Positions 1 to 11,107 of a DNA stretch of 64,000 bases are shown piece after piece. The DNA comes from Ustulina deusta (taxonomy: Eukaryota > Ascomycota > Sordariomycetes > Xylariales > Xylariaceae), in assembly GCA_023159155.1 (NCBI GenBank), contig JAJNNX010000006.1, forward strand, positions 248,001-312,000, read 5' to 3'. Numbering within the stretch: position 1 is the stretch's first letter; each line of letters opens with the position of its first letter. The translations under genes were made by a program, and so were the position numbers. A model generated the notes under the pieces. The model had not been told where the DNA came from and did not search any database. It saw only the letters and a program-made list of their open reading frames with translations.

Positions 1-1
1 C

Positions 2-1126
2 ATTGCTGGGAACGCCTTTGCCGATGGTTGGCTGGCGCGACGGACTCGGGGCCACCGGGGCGGGCCCGGCACATACGAACCCGTGCCACGAGCCCTGTTG
101 AAACACGAGTCATACTACTTCTGCGTTGGCAAAAACACATCGACGGTCGACCGACGCGACGCATACCCCATCGTGACACGCTTCGACGACTGGGAGTTCC
201 CACATCACATCTGGGCTCCTACCAACGCCCCAGACCCCTACACATGCGATGCGAAACCCATCTCGACATGGACGCGATACCAGACGACGGCACAAGGCAG
301 AGAAGAACCAAGCGGCTTTTCCAATCCTAGGATGGTCATCAGGGCACTGAGCCAAACTTGCCGCGTCACAAATTACGCCGAAGCGAACGAGGTGGCGCAC
401 TTGGTGCCCAGCGCCAATGCATCCTGGTTCGACCGGAATCGGATGACGAAATATTGTACCAACTCAATACCTACTGGAGGCCGCTCCGGTATCCACGATC
501 ATATGAATGGCATGCTTCTACGCCGTGACTTACATTTACTTCTAGATTTGTCGCGATTTGTGTTTGTGCCCAAATGTGGCTTTGAGGGCGAACCAGTCCT
601 CGTCACACATGTCCTCCAGCCGGGTCTAGCTGCCGAGCTGCTTCATCTATACCATAATCGTGCGCTTCAGTCCCCACTCCCTATCGCGATGCCTCTGCTC
701 TTCGCGCGTTTTGCTCTCAACATATTTCACAGCGCTGCGCCATTCATTTCGGCTGGAGACCGGCAGGAATGCAAAGTACGCGTCTTCGACCCGGCTGCTT
801 CCGCATATCGTGTAACGACTATGACACGCGGGCAGGTAACGGTGTACAGGACGCAGACTTCGAGCATGAGTCCTAGGAAGAGGATTCAAGTCGCTGGTGG
901 TGAGGAGCTCAATGCACGAGATGGTGATGGCTGTAGTAGCGATAGCCGTGGCAGCGACACGGGAGAGACCTGGAGTGCTACCGAGATATCCGGGACCGAC
1001 TCTGACGACGCTAACAAATCGAAAAGTGGCCAGTCAAAAAAAGAAGCTACCGAGATATCCGAGACCAAGTCTAAAGACGCGGGCAAATCGAAAAGCGGCC
1101 GGCCAAAAAAACAAAAGAAAAAATGA
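2..1126 (+). CDS. HNH_2-type endonuclease-domain protein, 5' partial
   Basis: The frame is open from base 2 to the TGA at 1124-1126 (374 residues). No ATG precedes the conserved part, so the gene probably begins left of the window; the first possible start inside is a GTG at 83. The domain resembles the fungal HNH_2 family (PF13391 type): a CRVTN segment, then EVAHLVP (first His), a WFDRN stretch, then MNGMLLRRDLH (Asn and second His), FVFVPK, a LYHNR motif and LFARFALNIF. The three HNH positions look intact. Members of this family are presumed metal-dependent nucleases of unknown role, often in variable gene content. After the domain comes a Ser/Asp/Lys-rich tail made of two copies of a 23-codon unit and ending in a lysine-rich stretch, which could act as a nuclear or nucleic-acid-binding tail (inference). 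An AATAAA lies near 1385. Confidence 0.8.
   Translation: MAGNAFADGWLARRTRGHRGGPGTYEPVPRALLKHESYYFCVGKNTSTVDRRDAYPIVTRFDDWEFPHHIWAPTNAPDPYTCDAKPISTWTRYQTTAQGREEPSGFSNPRMVIRALSQTCRVTNYAEANEVAHLVPSANASWFDRNRMTKYCTNSIPTGGRSGIHDHMNGMLLRRDLHLLLDLSRFVFVPKCGFEGEPVLVTHVLQPGLAAELLHLYHNRALQSPLPIAMPLLFARFALNIFHSAAPFISAGDRQECKVRVFDPAASAYRVTTMTRGQVTVYRTQTSSMSPRKRIQVAGGEELNARDGDGCSSDSRGSDTGETWSATEISGTDSDDANKSKSGQSKKEATEISETKSKDAGKSKSGRPKKQKKK
977..1114 (+). repeat. Tandem 69-nt coding duplication in the HNH gene tail
   Basis: Two adjacent 69-nt copies (977-1045 and 1046-1114) each encode a 23-residue unit beginning ATEIS and ending in KSKSG plus basic residues. The copies are clearly related at DNA level but differ at several positions, so the duplication is not brand new. 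Confidence 0.8.
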
Positions 1127-4100
1127 ACAGCAGGGCGAACTTCAATCATGAATTATAGAGCAGATGATGCTAGAATTGTAATTGACCCCAGCCTTTGTAT
1201 TCAGAACATGGTTCGATAAACTGGCACGCCTCTGTTCATCGTGCGGCGATCCAATCTTTTTCAATCTGAAATCTGAAAACTTCCGGTATAGACGTGACAA
1301 AAGCCTCCAGCATGCCCAGTCTGCTCTGCTCTCCCTCTCTCCACTCGCCTAGAGGCTGGGGAACCAGGAACCGTATAACCTTTGAATAAAACTCATCAAA
1401 TTCATTAGAGCGCAAGCAGACCTGCTAAAGGTTTCAGGCAAAGCAGCTTCTCGCCCTCGCGTCTGCGGTCATGGCAGTGCGACAACGCAAGGCTTTTGCG
1501 AAGGGGAGAAAGGAGATCTATATATTTCTCAAAGAAATGAAATGTGTTCAGCCCATTAAGTAAAAAAGCTGCTTATCGATATCTCGTACCATAACAGACG
1601 GCGAACCCCACCTCCCAGAACACTTTGCTAATCTCGCACCGTCGTATTTCCCTGAAGCGCTGATGAAAAAATGGCAAGTGAGATGTTATGGGAATATTCT
1701 TCACGTGTAATCTCTTCGAAGACCTAAAATCAAGAAAACGGAACTCTGTTTCTATGAAAAGTACAAAGAGTGCAACTATATTCGAGCATATTATTAAGCT
1801 TTGACACATCGGATATACAATGGTACTGCGTCTCTCCGAATATGCCGTATTATTACCGTAATTGCCCCAGTTAATCTCTAGCCACCCGATTACTTAACCA
1901 AGCCAGTTCTATCACGAACCTCACCCCTGGGGGTCTCCTTGTTACGTGCCGCAGACTGTGATCATCAATGTTTGGCAGATTGTTTTTTGGCAAGTGCATA
2001 TCCCACAGCATTCTGGATGGCATCGGCAGTGGTATCAGGCATGTTAAAGACGGGCAAACGACTGGATGCAAGATTAGCTATGGAAACTCTTCTGGGGGTC
2101 TAGATGTTAATTATGGCCTGCTATGCAATAAAAAGTATAAAATAATTGTTTTCGCAGAAAAGATAGGCGAGTTTAATGATGTTTTTTAAAGCTTATATTT
2201 AGATTTATTTCATACAACTTACAATAGCACTTTGTTTAAGTTTAATATCATAATAAAACCGATCTAAAGCTTATGGTAAACAATCCGTTAGTGCTTCGTT
2301 ACAATAACTCTTTAAGTTTCAAACAGATTACAACTGCTGTATTAATATTTTACTGGGTAAGCGGACTATCCCCAAGCTGTTTTAAAAAGTTTCGCTCTAG
2401 CGGGAAATATTAACAGTCGTAAAAACACCGGTTTACAAGCGAGCAGCAGTAATACGCTGCTGAATTAGGTACCGAGGCCCCTAACCGCGTTTGTAGCAAC
2501 AACACTACCGCACAAGTGTAACAGTACAATAACTTCCTTGCTACATCAACAAGCTTCGCCGGAATTAAAAGGATGAGCTTTACATGGTCAAAAAGCCTAA
2601 AGAGTTGCATCGCCGATCCAGGCTGTAATAACCAGTCTGGAGGTTGCCGTCTCGAAGCCACGAATCTGATGTTGTCGAAATACCCGAGACTCATGCCACG
2701 CGCCCGGAATAAAGAAGGCAATTAGTTGGCTGATTCAATACCGTGACGACGGTCAGCAATCTCAGGCGAAGCAGGAAATGCGAAATAAACAACGCGGAAG
2801 ACGAGCCCGATATGCACGGGGAATTAGACACTTTTCTGTCATCTAAAGACTGCCAGACCTACGCATATGTACCCAGCTAGCATCGCTTGATCATCCTCGT
2901 ATAGCCGAGACACCGCCGTCCGGAATAGGGGGTTTATTCTTGTGCCAACAAGTATTAGTAGCGTCCTGGCCCGTGTTCGCGGGAAACGGCTGCAAGAAGG
3001 CCGTCCAGGGCAGTTCCCGCTCCAATCCGAGCCGACATCACCGGTGTCCAAGGGAGGGAGGAGGGCGGGTTGACGCGGTCTAATTAGCCAACAGATCATC
3101 GCCGTTGAACAGGTAGGTATTAACTGGAATCTGCCCCAGCAGATGGGATGATGATTTGGTCTCGCGCTGGAATGGTACTCCAGGATGCCAGTCATGAGCG
3201 GGGCTCGTCTCGATATCCTCTCGGGCAACTGAATCGACGGGCCGGTTGCGTTCATAGCTTCCACTCCTGTGTGGTGCCATCTTCAAGACAATTGCAACCT
3301 CGACAAGGATGAAGACAAACAACTTCCAGAATGTTTAGGTATCAGGCACCTAAGTTGTTGGCTAGATTTGCCCGAGTGTTCAATATTGCAACACATCCCA
3401 TTAAACATAACTTGACACCTGCGAAGTAGGATGGGCTGTACATTGGGATACTGGAGTTGTTGATACTCTTAGAGTGGGGAATTAATGTACAACGAAAATT
3501 CCTTGCCATTAGTTTAGTATCAGTGTTAGGTTTCTTCCTTTATATCTGTTACACGAAACCTACAATGTCTTCGTGCCATTCCCTTCCCCCCCAAAGTCTC
3601 TGCTGGAATATATTTAGTGATTGTTATCAAATTACACTTGGAACAAAGAATTAGTCCATATGTAGTCCATGGTTACGCCATGGGGGTTTGGAACCCCGTT
3701 GCGCAACAACATCATTCGTAATTCCCACTGATAGTTGACCGTTCTTGACAACGACCATGTATTACAGCAAATATTGCGGATTCGAGAGATGATTGGTGGC
3801 CACTGGTATTTAGGTATCACAAGATTCGAAGGACACAATAGACTATGGTCTATCTACTGATATAAGCTAGTGAATGGGAAATGGCGAGGCTCACGAGTAT
3901 CACCAGATTAAGCAAGCAACCAGACCCAAAGTATCCTATAGCACTACAACGCTAGCAGATATACCGCGGATAATTTTGGGATTATTTTGGGGGCATGTTG
4001 ACTTCCTCCTGTCGGGGTTGCTGTTAGCCTAACACACAGCTCATCGTCAAGCGCAGTGGACTTCGAGCATCATTCCCTAACGGCGAACGAGGTCCCATTA

Positions 4101-4948
4101 TTCTCTCGCATAGTACTGCCTCTCACTTCCATATCGATATAGCCTCCACTTGCTCATTAATTCCGCTGGCCTTCACTAGCTCTTCACTCCGGCCTTCCTT
4201 CGTGTCTGAGTGAGAGCATTCATCCACGCACGATCTAGCCCAGCAAAGCGAAGATCGACTTGTTTACGTCAACGCCCCGAAGCGGGTTGTAATTGACTAT
4301 TATACGTTTACTTTCGGTATTTCTGCTGTCTTCGTGAAGAAGCCGCTACTAGATCGCGGAATGCAGTTAATAGACGTTTATGCTAGGGTCAAAAGAGAGT
4401 AGAGTGCATGTCCTCCGAGCTTCGGGATTATCTAAAGAAACGCACACCTGAATCTAGGGTACAATGGGGCAGTACGAAACGAAACGAAACTCCGGTGTTC
4501 TATTATTTCTAGAAAGTTGATATGATTAATCTTACACCGCATGGCGTTGGAATGGCGATGGACCTACATGAACGAGACTAACCATCTCGCGCCGTGTGCT
4601 AGGCCCTTTCACGCCATGCCTTTCACGGGAGAGCGCACTATTAACTCCGGTTCAGACCCGATGCCAAGCCCTCTATCTAGCAGGTGGCAGCGGAGTGAGC
4701 ATGGTTCGGGACGCCGGCTTGGTCGCGTCATATTGAGCACATTCAATCTGACTCACCGTCAACACGCGGAGGGGTCGTGAAACGACTTGCCTACCTATTT
4801 CATCCCCCGGAATCTCCAGCGACGAGAGCGGCCAAGATCCTCGGGTCCCAGCATCCCAAGAGCAAGAGAAAGCGTCTTCGCGCGAAACCCGCACCCCTCA
4901 ACATAATCCCCAATTACAGCGTGCGGAAGAAGTCACTCAGAGGACAGA
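1127..4948. other. Gene-poor spacer with AT-rich block
   Basis: I see no supportable gene. About 2080-2400 is strongly AT-rich and contains two copies of the decamer TAAAGCTTAT (near 2188 and 2265). The longest open frames (minus strand, 2839-3264 and 2410-2721) show no family motif. The last 400 bases are the likely promoter of the DJ-1/PfpI gene. Confidence 0.5.
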
Positions 4949-5806
4949 ATGTCGGGCCAGGATAAGCCACCCCCCACCAAGTTCGGCGTGGTGCTTTTCC
5001 CGGGATTCCAAGCGCTCGATGTTTTCGGGCCGCTTGACGTGCTGAACAATCTGTCCCGGACGACGCCCTTGGAGTTTGCCGTTCTCGCCGCGACGCTGGA
5101 CCCCGTGGGCACGAGGGTAGAGAGTCCCGGGTGCATAGGGCAGACCGTGGTGCCGACGCACACCTTCGACAACTGTCCCGAAGACCTCGAGGTGCTCCTT
5201 GTGCCCGGGGGGTTCGGAACTCGGAACCCGGTGATCACGGCGCCCATCGTCGAGTTCCTGAAGAGCATCTATCCTAAATTACGCTTCTTGTTAACCGTGT
5301 GTACCGGGAGCGCCGTTCTCGCGCAGTCGGGGTTGCTAGATGGGAGGCGTGCTACGTCGAACAAGAGGAGTTGGGAATGGGTAGGTCACCTAGATTGCGC
5401 CGTGTTCTCCTCTCGATCTGCCACGTTCCTCTGGATGGAGATGTAACTGGTTGTGTCTGATTGCTCGATTATAGGCTACTTCGCAGGGACTCGCTGTTCA
5501 ATGGATGCGTCAGGCGCGATGGGTTGTGGACGGGAATATCTGGACGGTATGCATTCAATTATCCATCGAACGATCCTTGCGGTGAACTGGAGTCATGGAT
5601 CTCTTGGCATAGCTGTGCCCGAGTCAAGCTGAAGACGAGGACTGCGACTAACTTGCTCATGCACACAGTCCTCTGGCGTGTCTGCCGGTATCGATCTCAT
5701 GTTTGCCTTCATTGCGGATCAGTACGGTGAGGAGACAGCGAAGCAGCTTGCGAACAGAGCTGAATATGTCCGGAATCTTGATTCCACCGCCGACCCCTTC
5801 GCTTAA
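4949..5806 (+). CDS. DJ-1/PfpI family protein (class I glutamine amidotransferase-like)
   Basis: Three exons, 4949-5380, 5475-5546 and 5669-5806, give 213 residues; the introns (94 and 122 nt) have GT-AG ends and phase 0 joins. The protein shows the family fold signature: GVVLFPGFQALDVFGPLDVL at the N-terminus, LLVPGGFGTRN in the middle, then the nucleophile elbow LLTVCTGSAVLAQSGLLDG with Cys118. Later come RWVVDGNIWT and SSGVSAGIDL, the usual ending of fungal ThiJ/PfpI proteins. The length is normal for the family. Relatives include isonitrile hydratases, glyoxalase-like and chaperone-like enzymes; the substrate cannot be read from sequence. No signal peptide is seen, so it is probably cytosolic. 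It stands alone and converges on the tentative minus-strand gene that ends at 6204. Confidence 0.9.
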
Positions 5807-6203
5807 CCGCGGCTAGTCCAGAGACCGACCAATTATCAAGGCGCGTGACGAACTAGAGCTTATTTTCCAACAACTCCTTGTCTTGGCACGTTACATCTCG
5901 CAGACCGGAGAGGAACTGGGAACCTTGGTGGATATGTCCATTAGAAGAGGTTAAGGTATTTGTGATCTACTTTACGCTTTGGATAAGATACCCTGCTGCC
6001 ACCGCTCTGATTGTAGTAAGACGAAAATAGACCTTGGACGGCGTTGGGGTGCCACTTCATTCACAACTCGCTATTCAACACCATCTACGCTGTGCACATC
6101 TCTTCATTTCCGACTCTTAGTTCTCCTCGGAATACCCAATCTCTTGGGATATGTTCGGCGATCGCTCTGACCAATACATTTCCCTTTCGCCACACCGTGG
6201 AAC
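5807..6203. other. Convergent intergenic region
   Basis: This is the presumed 3' region between the DJ-1/PfpI gene and the minus-strand gene model ending at 6204. Short open frames are present but show no recognisable motif. Confidence 0.4.
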
Positions 6204-6999
6204 TTAGGGGAGCAGACGTGCTAAGAGCCAGACGATTTGAAGGTGTTGCACGATGGACTCGATGACTTGTAAATCGCTGTGTCTTCTGATAGGGAATGCC
6301 GGTTCGCCTTCGGTTACCAATACACATGCTCCTAGCGCAGACAGTAGCGGTCTAACTTGGTGGTGAATAAACTCTCGAGGGCTTTCTCCGTCGGATAGGC
6401 CGAGTGCGTGGTTCCTACTGGAATAAAGGTATATCGTCATGATCCGGGCGTTGCTTTAACGGAACAAAGCAATCAGCCAGAACACGGAGAACGCCCAGGG
6501 GCAACTCATTTTGCCACTTACGAAGAAGTGGTACGATTTTCGGCGGCATTGGCACCTCGCTCCTGTGGGAAGCGCATCATGGGAGACGTCTGACTGGCTT
6601 CGCCATCTAGCCCCGAGACTCCACCGCCATTTGCCAGAGACGTCTGACCAGGGTCGCTGGGCAGCCGTTCCGCGTGGCCATTCATTTCCACCGGGGACGC
6701 TACAAGTCGGTCAGCATCAGAATCCTCGCTGTCTGAGTATGCCCGGCGGCGTATGCGTCCATGGCGATCGAAATCATCGTCGCTGGCACTGGCGTCCGGC
6801 GGGGAATCAACGAGCCTGCCAGGGCACATATTGGTGGCTTTCACGGCAATATAGCGGTGCTGGATAATTGGAATATCGCGGGAAATTATTGGCTTGGTAG
6901 GGTGTGAAGGAGTGTGACGGCTTACATGAATGCTGAAATGAGCAGAACATGTGCACTACCGGCACTTACCCAAAGCGTTTTCACATTGTCCAAGGCCAT
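6204..6999 (-). CDS. Hypothetical acidic protein, three-exon model
   Basis: I do not recognise this gene. Reading the minus strand, an ATG at 6999 opens a 30-nt exon (6970-6999) ending at a GTAAGT donor. Exon 2 (6522-6859) follows a CCAG acceptor and ends at another GTAAGT donor. Exon 3 (6204-6417) follows a TTCCAG acceptor and ends in TAA. The phases join without a stop and give 193 residues. The middle is rich in Ser, Asp and Arg (SASDDDFDRHGRIRRRAYSD, then SEDSDAD), a composition typical of disordered regulatory segments. Exon 3 encodes a more hydrophobic helix-like end (VIESIVQHLQIVWLLARLLP). Support comes only from splice consensus, phase and composition; there is no family match. A noncoding origin or a different exon choice, especially for the tiny first exon, remains possible. 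Confidence 0.42.
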
Positions 7000-8361
7000 G
7001 GCACGCGTATTCACCGCCTAGGAGGACGGGACAGCGCCGTCAGGTGCCGTAACCGCCTGCCAATTTGTATGTGTGGGATGTACGTCTGTGCAAGAGAATG
7101 GGTAGTGCTTGCCTCTAGTCTAGTGAGGCCATTTACAGATTCTGGGCTGTGGAAACTACGTTCTTACATAGCACTCGAGTCTCTGCAGGCAGTAACCGCC
7201 CACCCTCGCGTTTCATAACGACTTCCGGCCATACATTCGTAAATTGCTACCTAGGTAGGTACCTGATTAAGACGTATTTGTGCCCGTGGTCCCCTATTCG
7301 TGTCGCGCGAGTTCGGATGGGCGGTGTGTTATACTCACTTCCTCGCAACGACGTAATGAGATGCTCTCCGGGGTTAAGACGAACCGATGCGAGAGTCTAT
7401 CACCACCGTCTTTTTCTCATATGAGCGGGAACCTTGAGGGGTTCATAGGCCAGCGTTCTGTATGGATCGCCCAAGTATTGCAAAGGCTTGAAATGCAAAT
7501 TCCGTGCGAACATACAGACTTTCGAATAGTCCAAGTAATTGACTTCCTATGCGCAGTGTATGCATTTCTTGGAAGTGGCAACAATGCAAACTCGTTGGGT
7601 GACATTGGAACTACTGCTACTGTACATGCGCACTAGGAAGCGAGAAATGGGTTGCTCGGTCATGAGGCCTGGCTGCGAAGACGCGCGTGGCGAGAACATA
7701 GGTCGTCAGTTACTTAGTCCATTGCATTGACCAGGCAAAATTAGCTACGTACCTATAATAGATTTAGATATACCTGCCGGTAGTGGAAATATAGTGGTGT
7801 TCTTATACCTCCCCTTGTAATTTCACACGACCTGCCATGCAGCAACCCAGCATACAGCAAATCATGCCGGCGAGTTAAACCCAACCCACCCACCGGCGGG
7901 CTTAGGCAGGGTCTAGGCTCTCACAATTGAAAAAGGTCCGTGTACCGTACCTTGGAGATGAATTCAGCCGAATATTACGATATGGCCCAACCTGTGGGTC
8001 CCTGAAACGACCAACCAAAACTGCAAACAGCTTTACAACATTTCTCGCATCCCAGCCAGTGGTTCCTCATTGTGGCTCCTCACTACAGATATGTGTTATT
8101 ATTCCTCCAGTTCCCCGCTAGATCCCGAGAACCGGTAAGAGTAACATTTACGCTACACTACAGTAGTCTAGAGCGCGGCGATGATGTACACTGGGTACCG
8201 AGAGTGGCTATTGTCTTCTTGAATACACTAGATAGGCCAATTAATAATCTGACAGACAGTCATAGTAGCGGTTGTAATATAATAAATGCATAGTGTAGAA
8301 GGAGACACTAACTGGTACAATATGGGTAGATTACCTGTGTAGGTTGTAGACTATGTATGTC

Positions 8362-8498
8362 ATGCTACCACCGCTGGCGTACACGGATCGTACTCGGAGG
8401 CGTAGATATGTGGACGGAAGCCCGGCTACTCTACTTTGAGTATTGCTGACCTTTTGCGTTGCTGCTGCAACAGCATATGGGCTGGCCACTGTGATAAT
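8362..8498 (+). repeat. Diverged direct repeat, copy A
   Basis: It matches 8832-8964 in the same orientation. The first 47 bases of each copy differ at only six positions, four of them transitions; the exact string TTGCTGACCTTTTG is shared further on, with small gaps between. It is not coding in any obvious frame. Confidence 0.75.
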
Positions 8499-8831
8499 TA
8501 TATTCCAAAGTGCCGCCGGTTACTGGAATACTACATCGCAAGAAATTGGCAGTTCGATTCTAGGTAAATCCAGACGTGCAAGTAATAGTTTTTTGTTACC
8601 TAATAAGTGATGTAACTATGACGTTCTAAGTACGTATTACCTTAGCATTTCGGGCGGCAAAGACTAAAGTGGCCGTAGGTCGATAAGCTGTAGCAAGTTA
8701 GCAAGCAGTAGGACTTACTGGTACGGGGTAGTAGTTGTGGACACTTGAGGGTTTAACGTACGGCTATTTTACTCTGGTACGTACGTGATTCAGGGACGAA
8801 CTACTTGCGAGAGGGGGAATAGCAGGTTGTT

Positions 8832-8964
8832 ATGCTACCTACGCTGACGTACGTGGATCGTACTTGGAGGCGTAGATATACGTATGGAGGCCCGGATCCT
8901 CCACTTTGTTGCTGACCTTTTGGGCTGTTGGCGCAACGGCATACGGGCTGGCTGCGGTGACAAT
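8832..8964 (+). repeat. Diverged direct repeat, copy B
   Basis: This is the partner of 8362-8498, about 470 bases downstream. The similarity extends a few bases upstream through AGGTTGT. It could be part of an old transposable element or a local segmental duplication. Confidence 0.75.
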
Positions 8965-11091
8965 ATACTCATAGGCAATCAGCACAGAATAATCACTTAG
9001 TACGTATATATAGTGTAAAGATGTAAGTAAAGTGCATTCTATTCTCGTCCTGCACTATTTCCCCCAGATCACGTTAGGTATCACGTGGTCAGCTTAATGA
9101 CACATCACATAACCTGCCTAAGTATTTTCTATAGACTAATGAGGGCTTTGCCATGGATAAATAAATACCTTCGCTATGGTAGGTGTGTACCCCTACCAGG
9201 TATTTAGTTTAGTGGCTCGCGCTGAGAAAGGCAATGTGGATTTTCGATGACTCAGCAAATACTCTTTTGGAATAGACAGAGCCGGGGGTTCCGGGGAGCT
9301 GGCTAGAGCCGGCCGTCGACACGCTGCATCCATTGGAGGGCATATGTTGGTTCGCTCCCATCTCGCCCTTCGCCCCGTACCGTAGGTACCCTGGCTCTGC
9401 CCTGACCCGAGATACCTACCCAGTGTACCTACCATAGCCTGATTCTGACCTGACCAGACCTGACGATATTCTAGGCGGAATATTTGGGGGAATGGGGACC
9501 TGGTTCATCTCTGATGGATTCTGGGCTGTGACGTCCATCGCGAGACCCGGTCCCTATTCGCCCTGAACGCAGCACATCGCAATCTCTCGGCCAATCTCGC
9601 CCTCTTCGTGCTGTAGGTTCGCTGTATGCAGTGCTGCAGGCGGCTTATGCAATCCAAGTTTGCGTTTCGGAGAATGCGGCAGTCCCGACAGTGGCCTGCA
9701 GTCATCCGATCAAGTTCTACAAACCAAGAAATCACGTGTCACGATCCTGGCAACAACGTCGATCGGGCTGTGTTGCACAATCCAACAAGCTCAGCAAGGG
9801 CTATGACGGCTATCTACACCAGTCCAGAGTCTGCCAAGTACGTGAACCACGTTCAGACGCGTTGCACAAGAGATAAAGATACCGTTAAGCCATAACGGCC
9901 AAGAATCGTCAGTACCCAAGACAATGCTAATAAACGCCATTCGTTTATTTGCACACTGCTAGCGGAAGTCTCCCTAGACTCGCCAAGCAGAAGCGGGCTG
10001 GTTACGCGCCTTTTTCTCATTGCCATTATTATTACTGTCGGATTCTGCACAGAGGGCTGCCCAAAAAAACACGGAGGTACACCGTACCACCAATCACGAA
10101 AGGACACCCTATATGTACTTTGCGTCTGTATCACATGCAGCCTAATTGCCACTCTACAGTGGCAGAAGCCTATCACAATCATCTCTGCGGCGCCTGGCTG
10201 TAAGCCTCTGACCACGAAGGCGCGTTTCGAGGGTTTAATTGTCTCGGAGTAAGGCATCGTATTCTATCTATCCAGCTGGTCGTAATGTAAGCAGCATGCA
10301 AATACCTCGCCTACTCTCTCCCTATGGCCCAATCACGGCAGTTCCCGTGGGAGAATGCGCTGTTTGAGAAGTTTGCTGGGAATGTTGTAGGCGTCGCTAA
10401 TATGGTCGATCGGCAATCTCATCATCCGTCTGACAAACGCGGAAGCTGTCTCATTGAAGATCCTAGGTGTAGTCCCGCAAAGAGGAAGCGGGGATAGGCT
10501 AGTCGGTATATCTTTGCGCTACTCCAGGCAGGCTCTATCCCTTTTACATGCAACCCATAGAAGCATCATTGACTTGGGGTGGTTTATCAAAAAAGGTACT
10601 AAGCAACATCAGCCTGACCACCTCAACCCTGGCAGCGGGAACACTTGAATTCCGCCCAAATCACATCGACACTAACGGAGCGGCACGCGTGGGGATAACT
10701 AGTACTACTATAGGTAGTGGAATGTGAATGTTGGGGAATACGTGTACAACCGTCGCTGCAAGTCCCCGCGATGAGGTTGTTAGCCCGGCGCTAGACCTGG
10801 TATTCCAGGGTCATTTGGTATGAGAGTCTTGATGTTGGCAGCCCAGGAATGCATCTGTAGTGTAGATAGCGCGCCAATAGTTCTCGGAAAATCATTTGAT
10901 ATAACCTCAAGGTTGCTAAGGCTATGCCGAATATGGGTCTCATTCAGAGTTTGCATACCAGCACTGTGGTGCAAGCTTAAGTTGCCTCACAGAGTGATGG
11001 GGGTCGCAAGCACTGATACCAACAAAAAGCAATAGATGCCAACGCAAAGGCGAAAAGGAAGGATGAGCGGCATTGCAGACAGTAAAAAGCA

Positions 11092-11107
11092 TCTCTCTCT
11101 CTCTCTC
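11092..11107 (+). repeat. TC dinucleotide microsatellite
   Basis: Eight TC units in non-coding DNA. Confidence 0.9.

Noticed and set aside
83..1126. GTG at 83 as the true start of the HNH gene
   Set aside because: Fungal nuclear genes very rarely start at GTG, and the same frame is open back to base 2, so the start is probably outside the window.
2839..3322. Overlapping minus-strand frames of 141 and 80 codons
   Set aside because: No signal peptide, domain, splice support or biased codon use; several frames are open together.
9853..10257. 134-codon minus-strand frame
   Set aside because: The opposite strand is also open over the same bases, and no motif is present.
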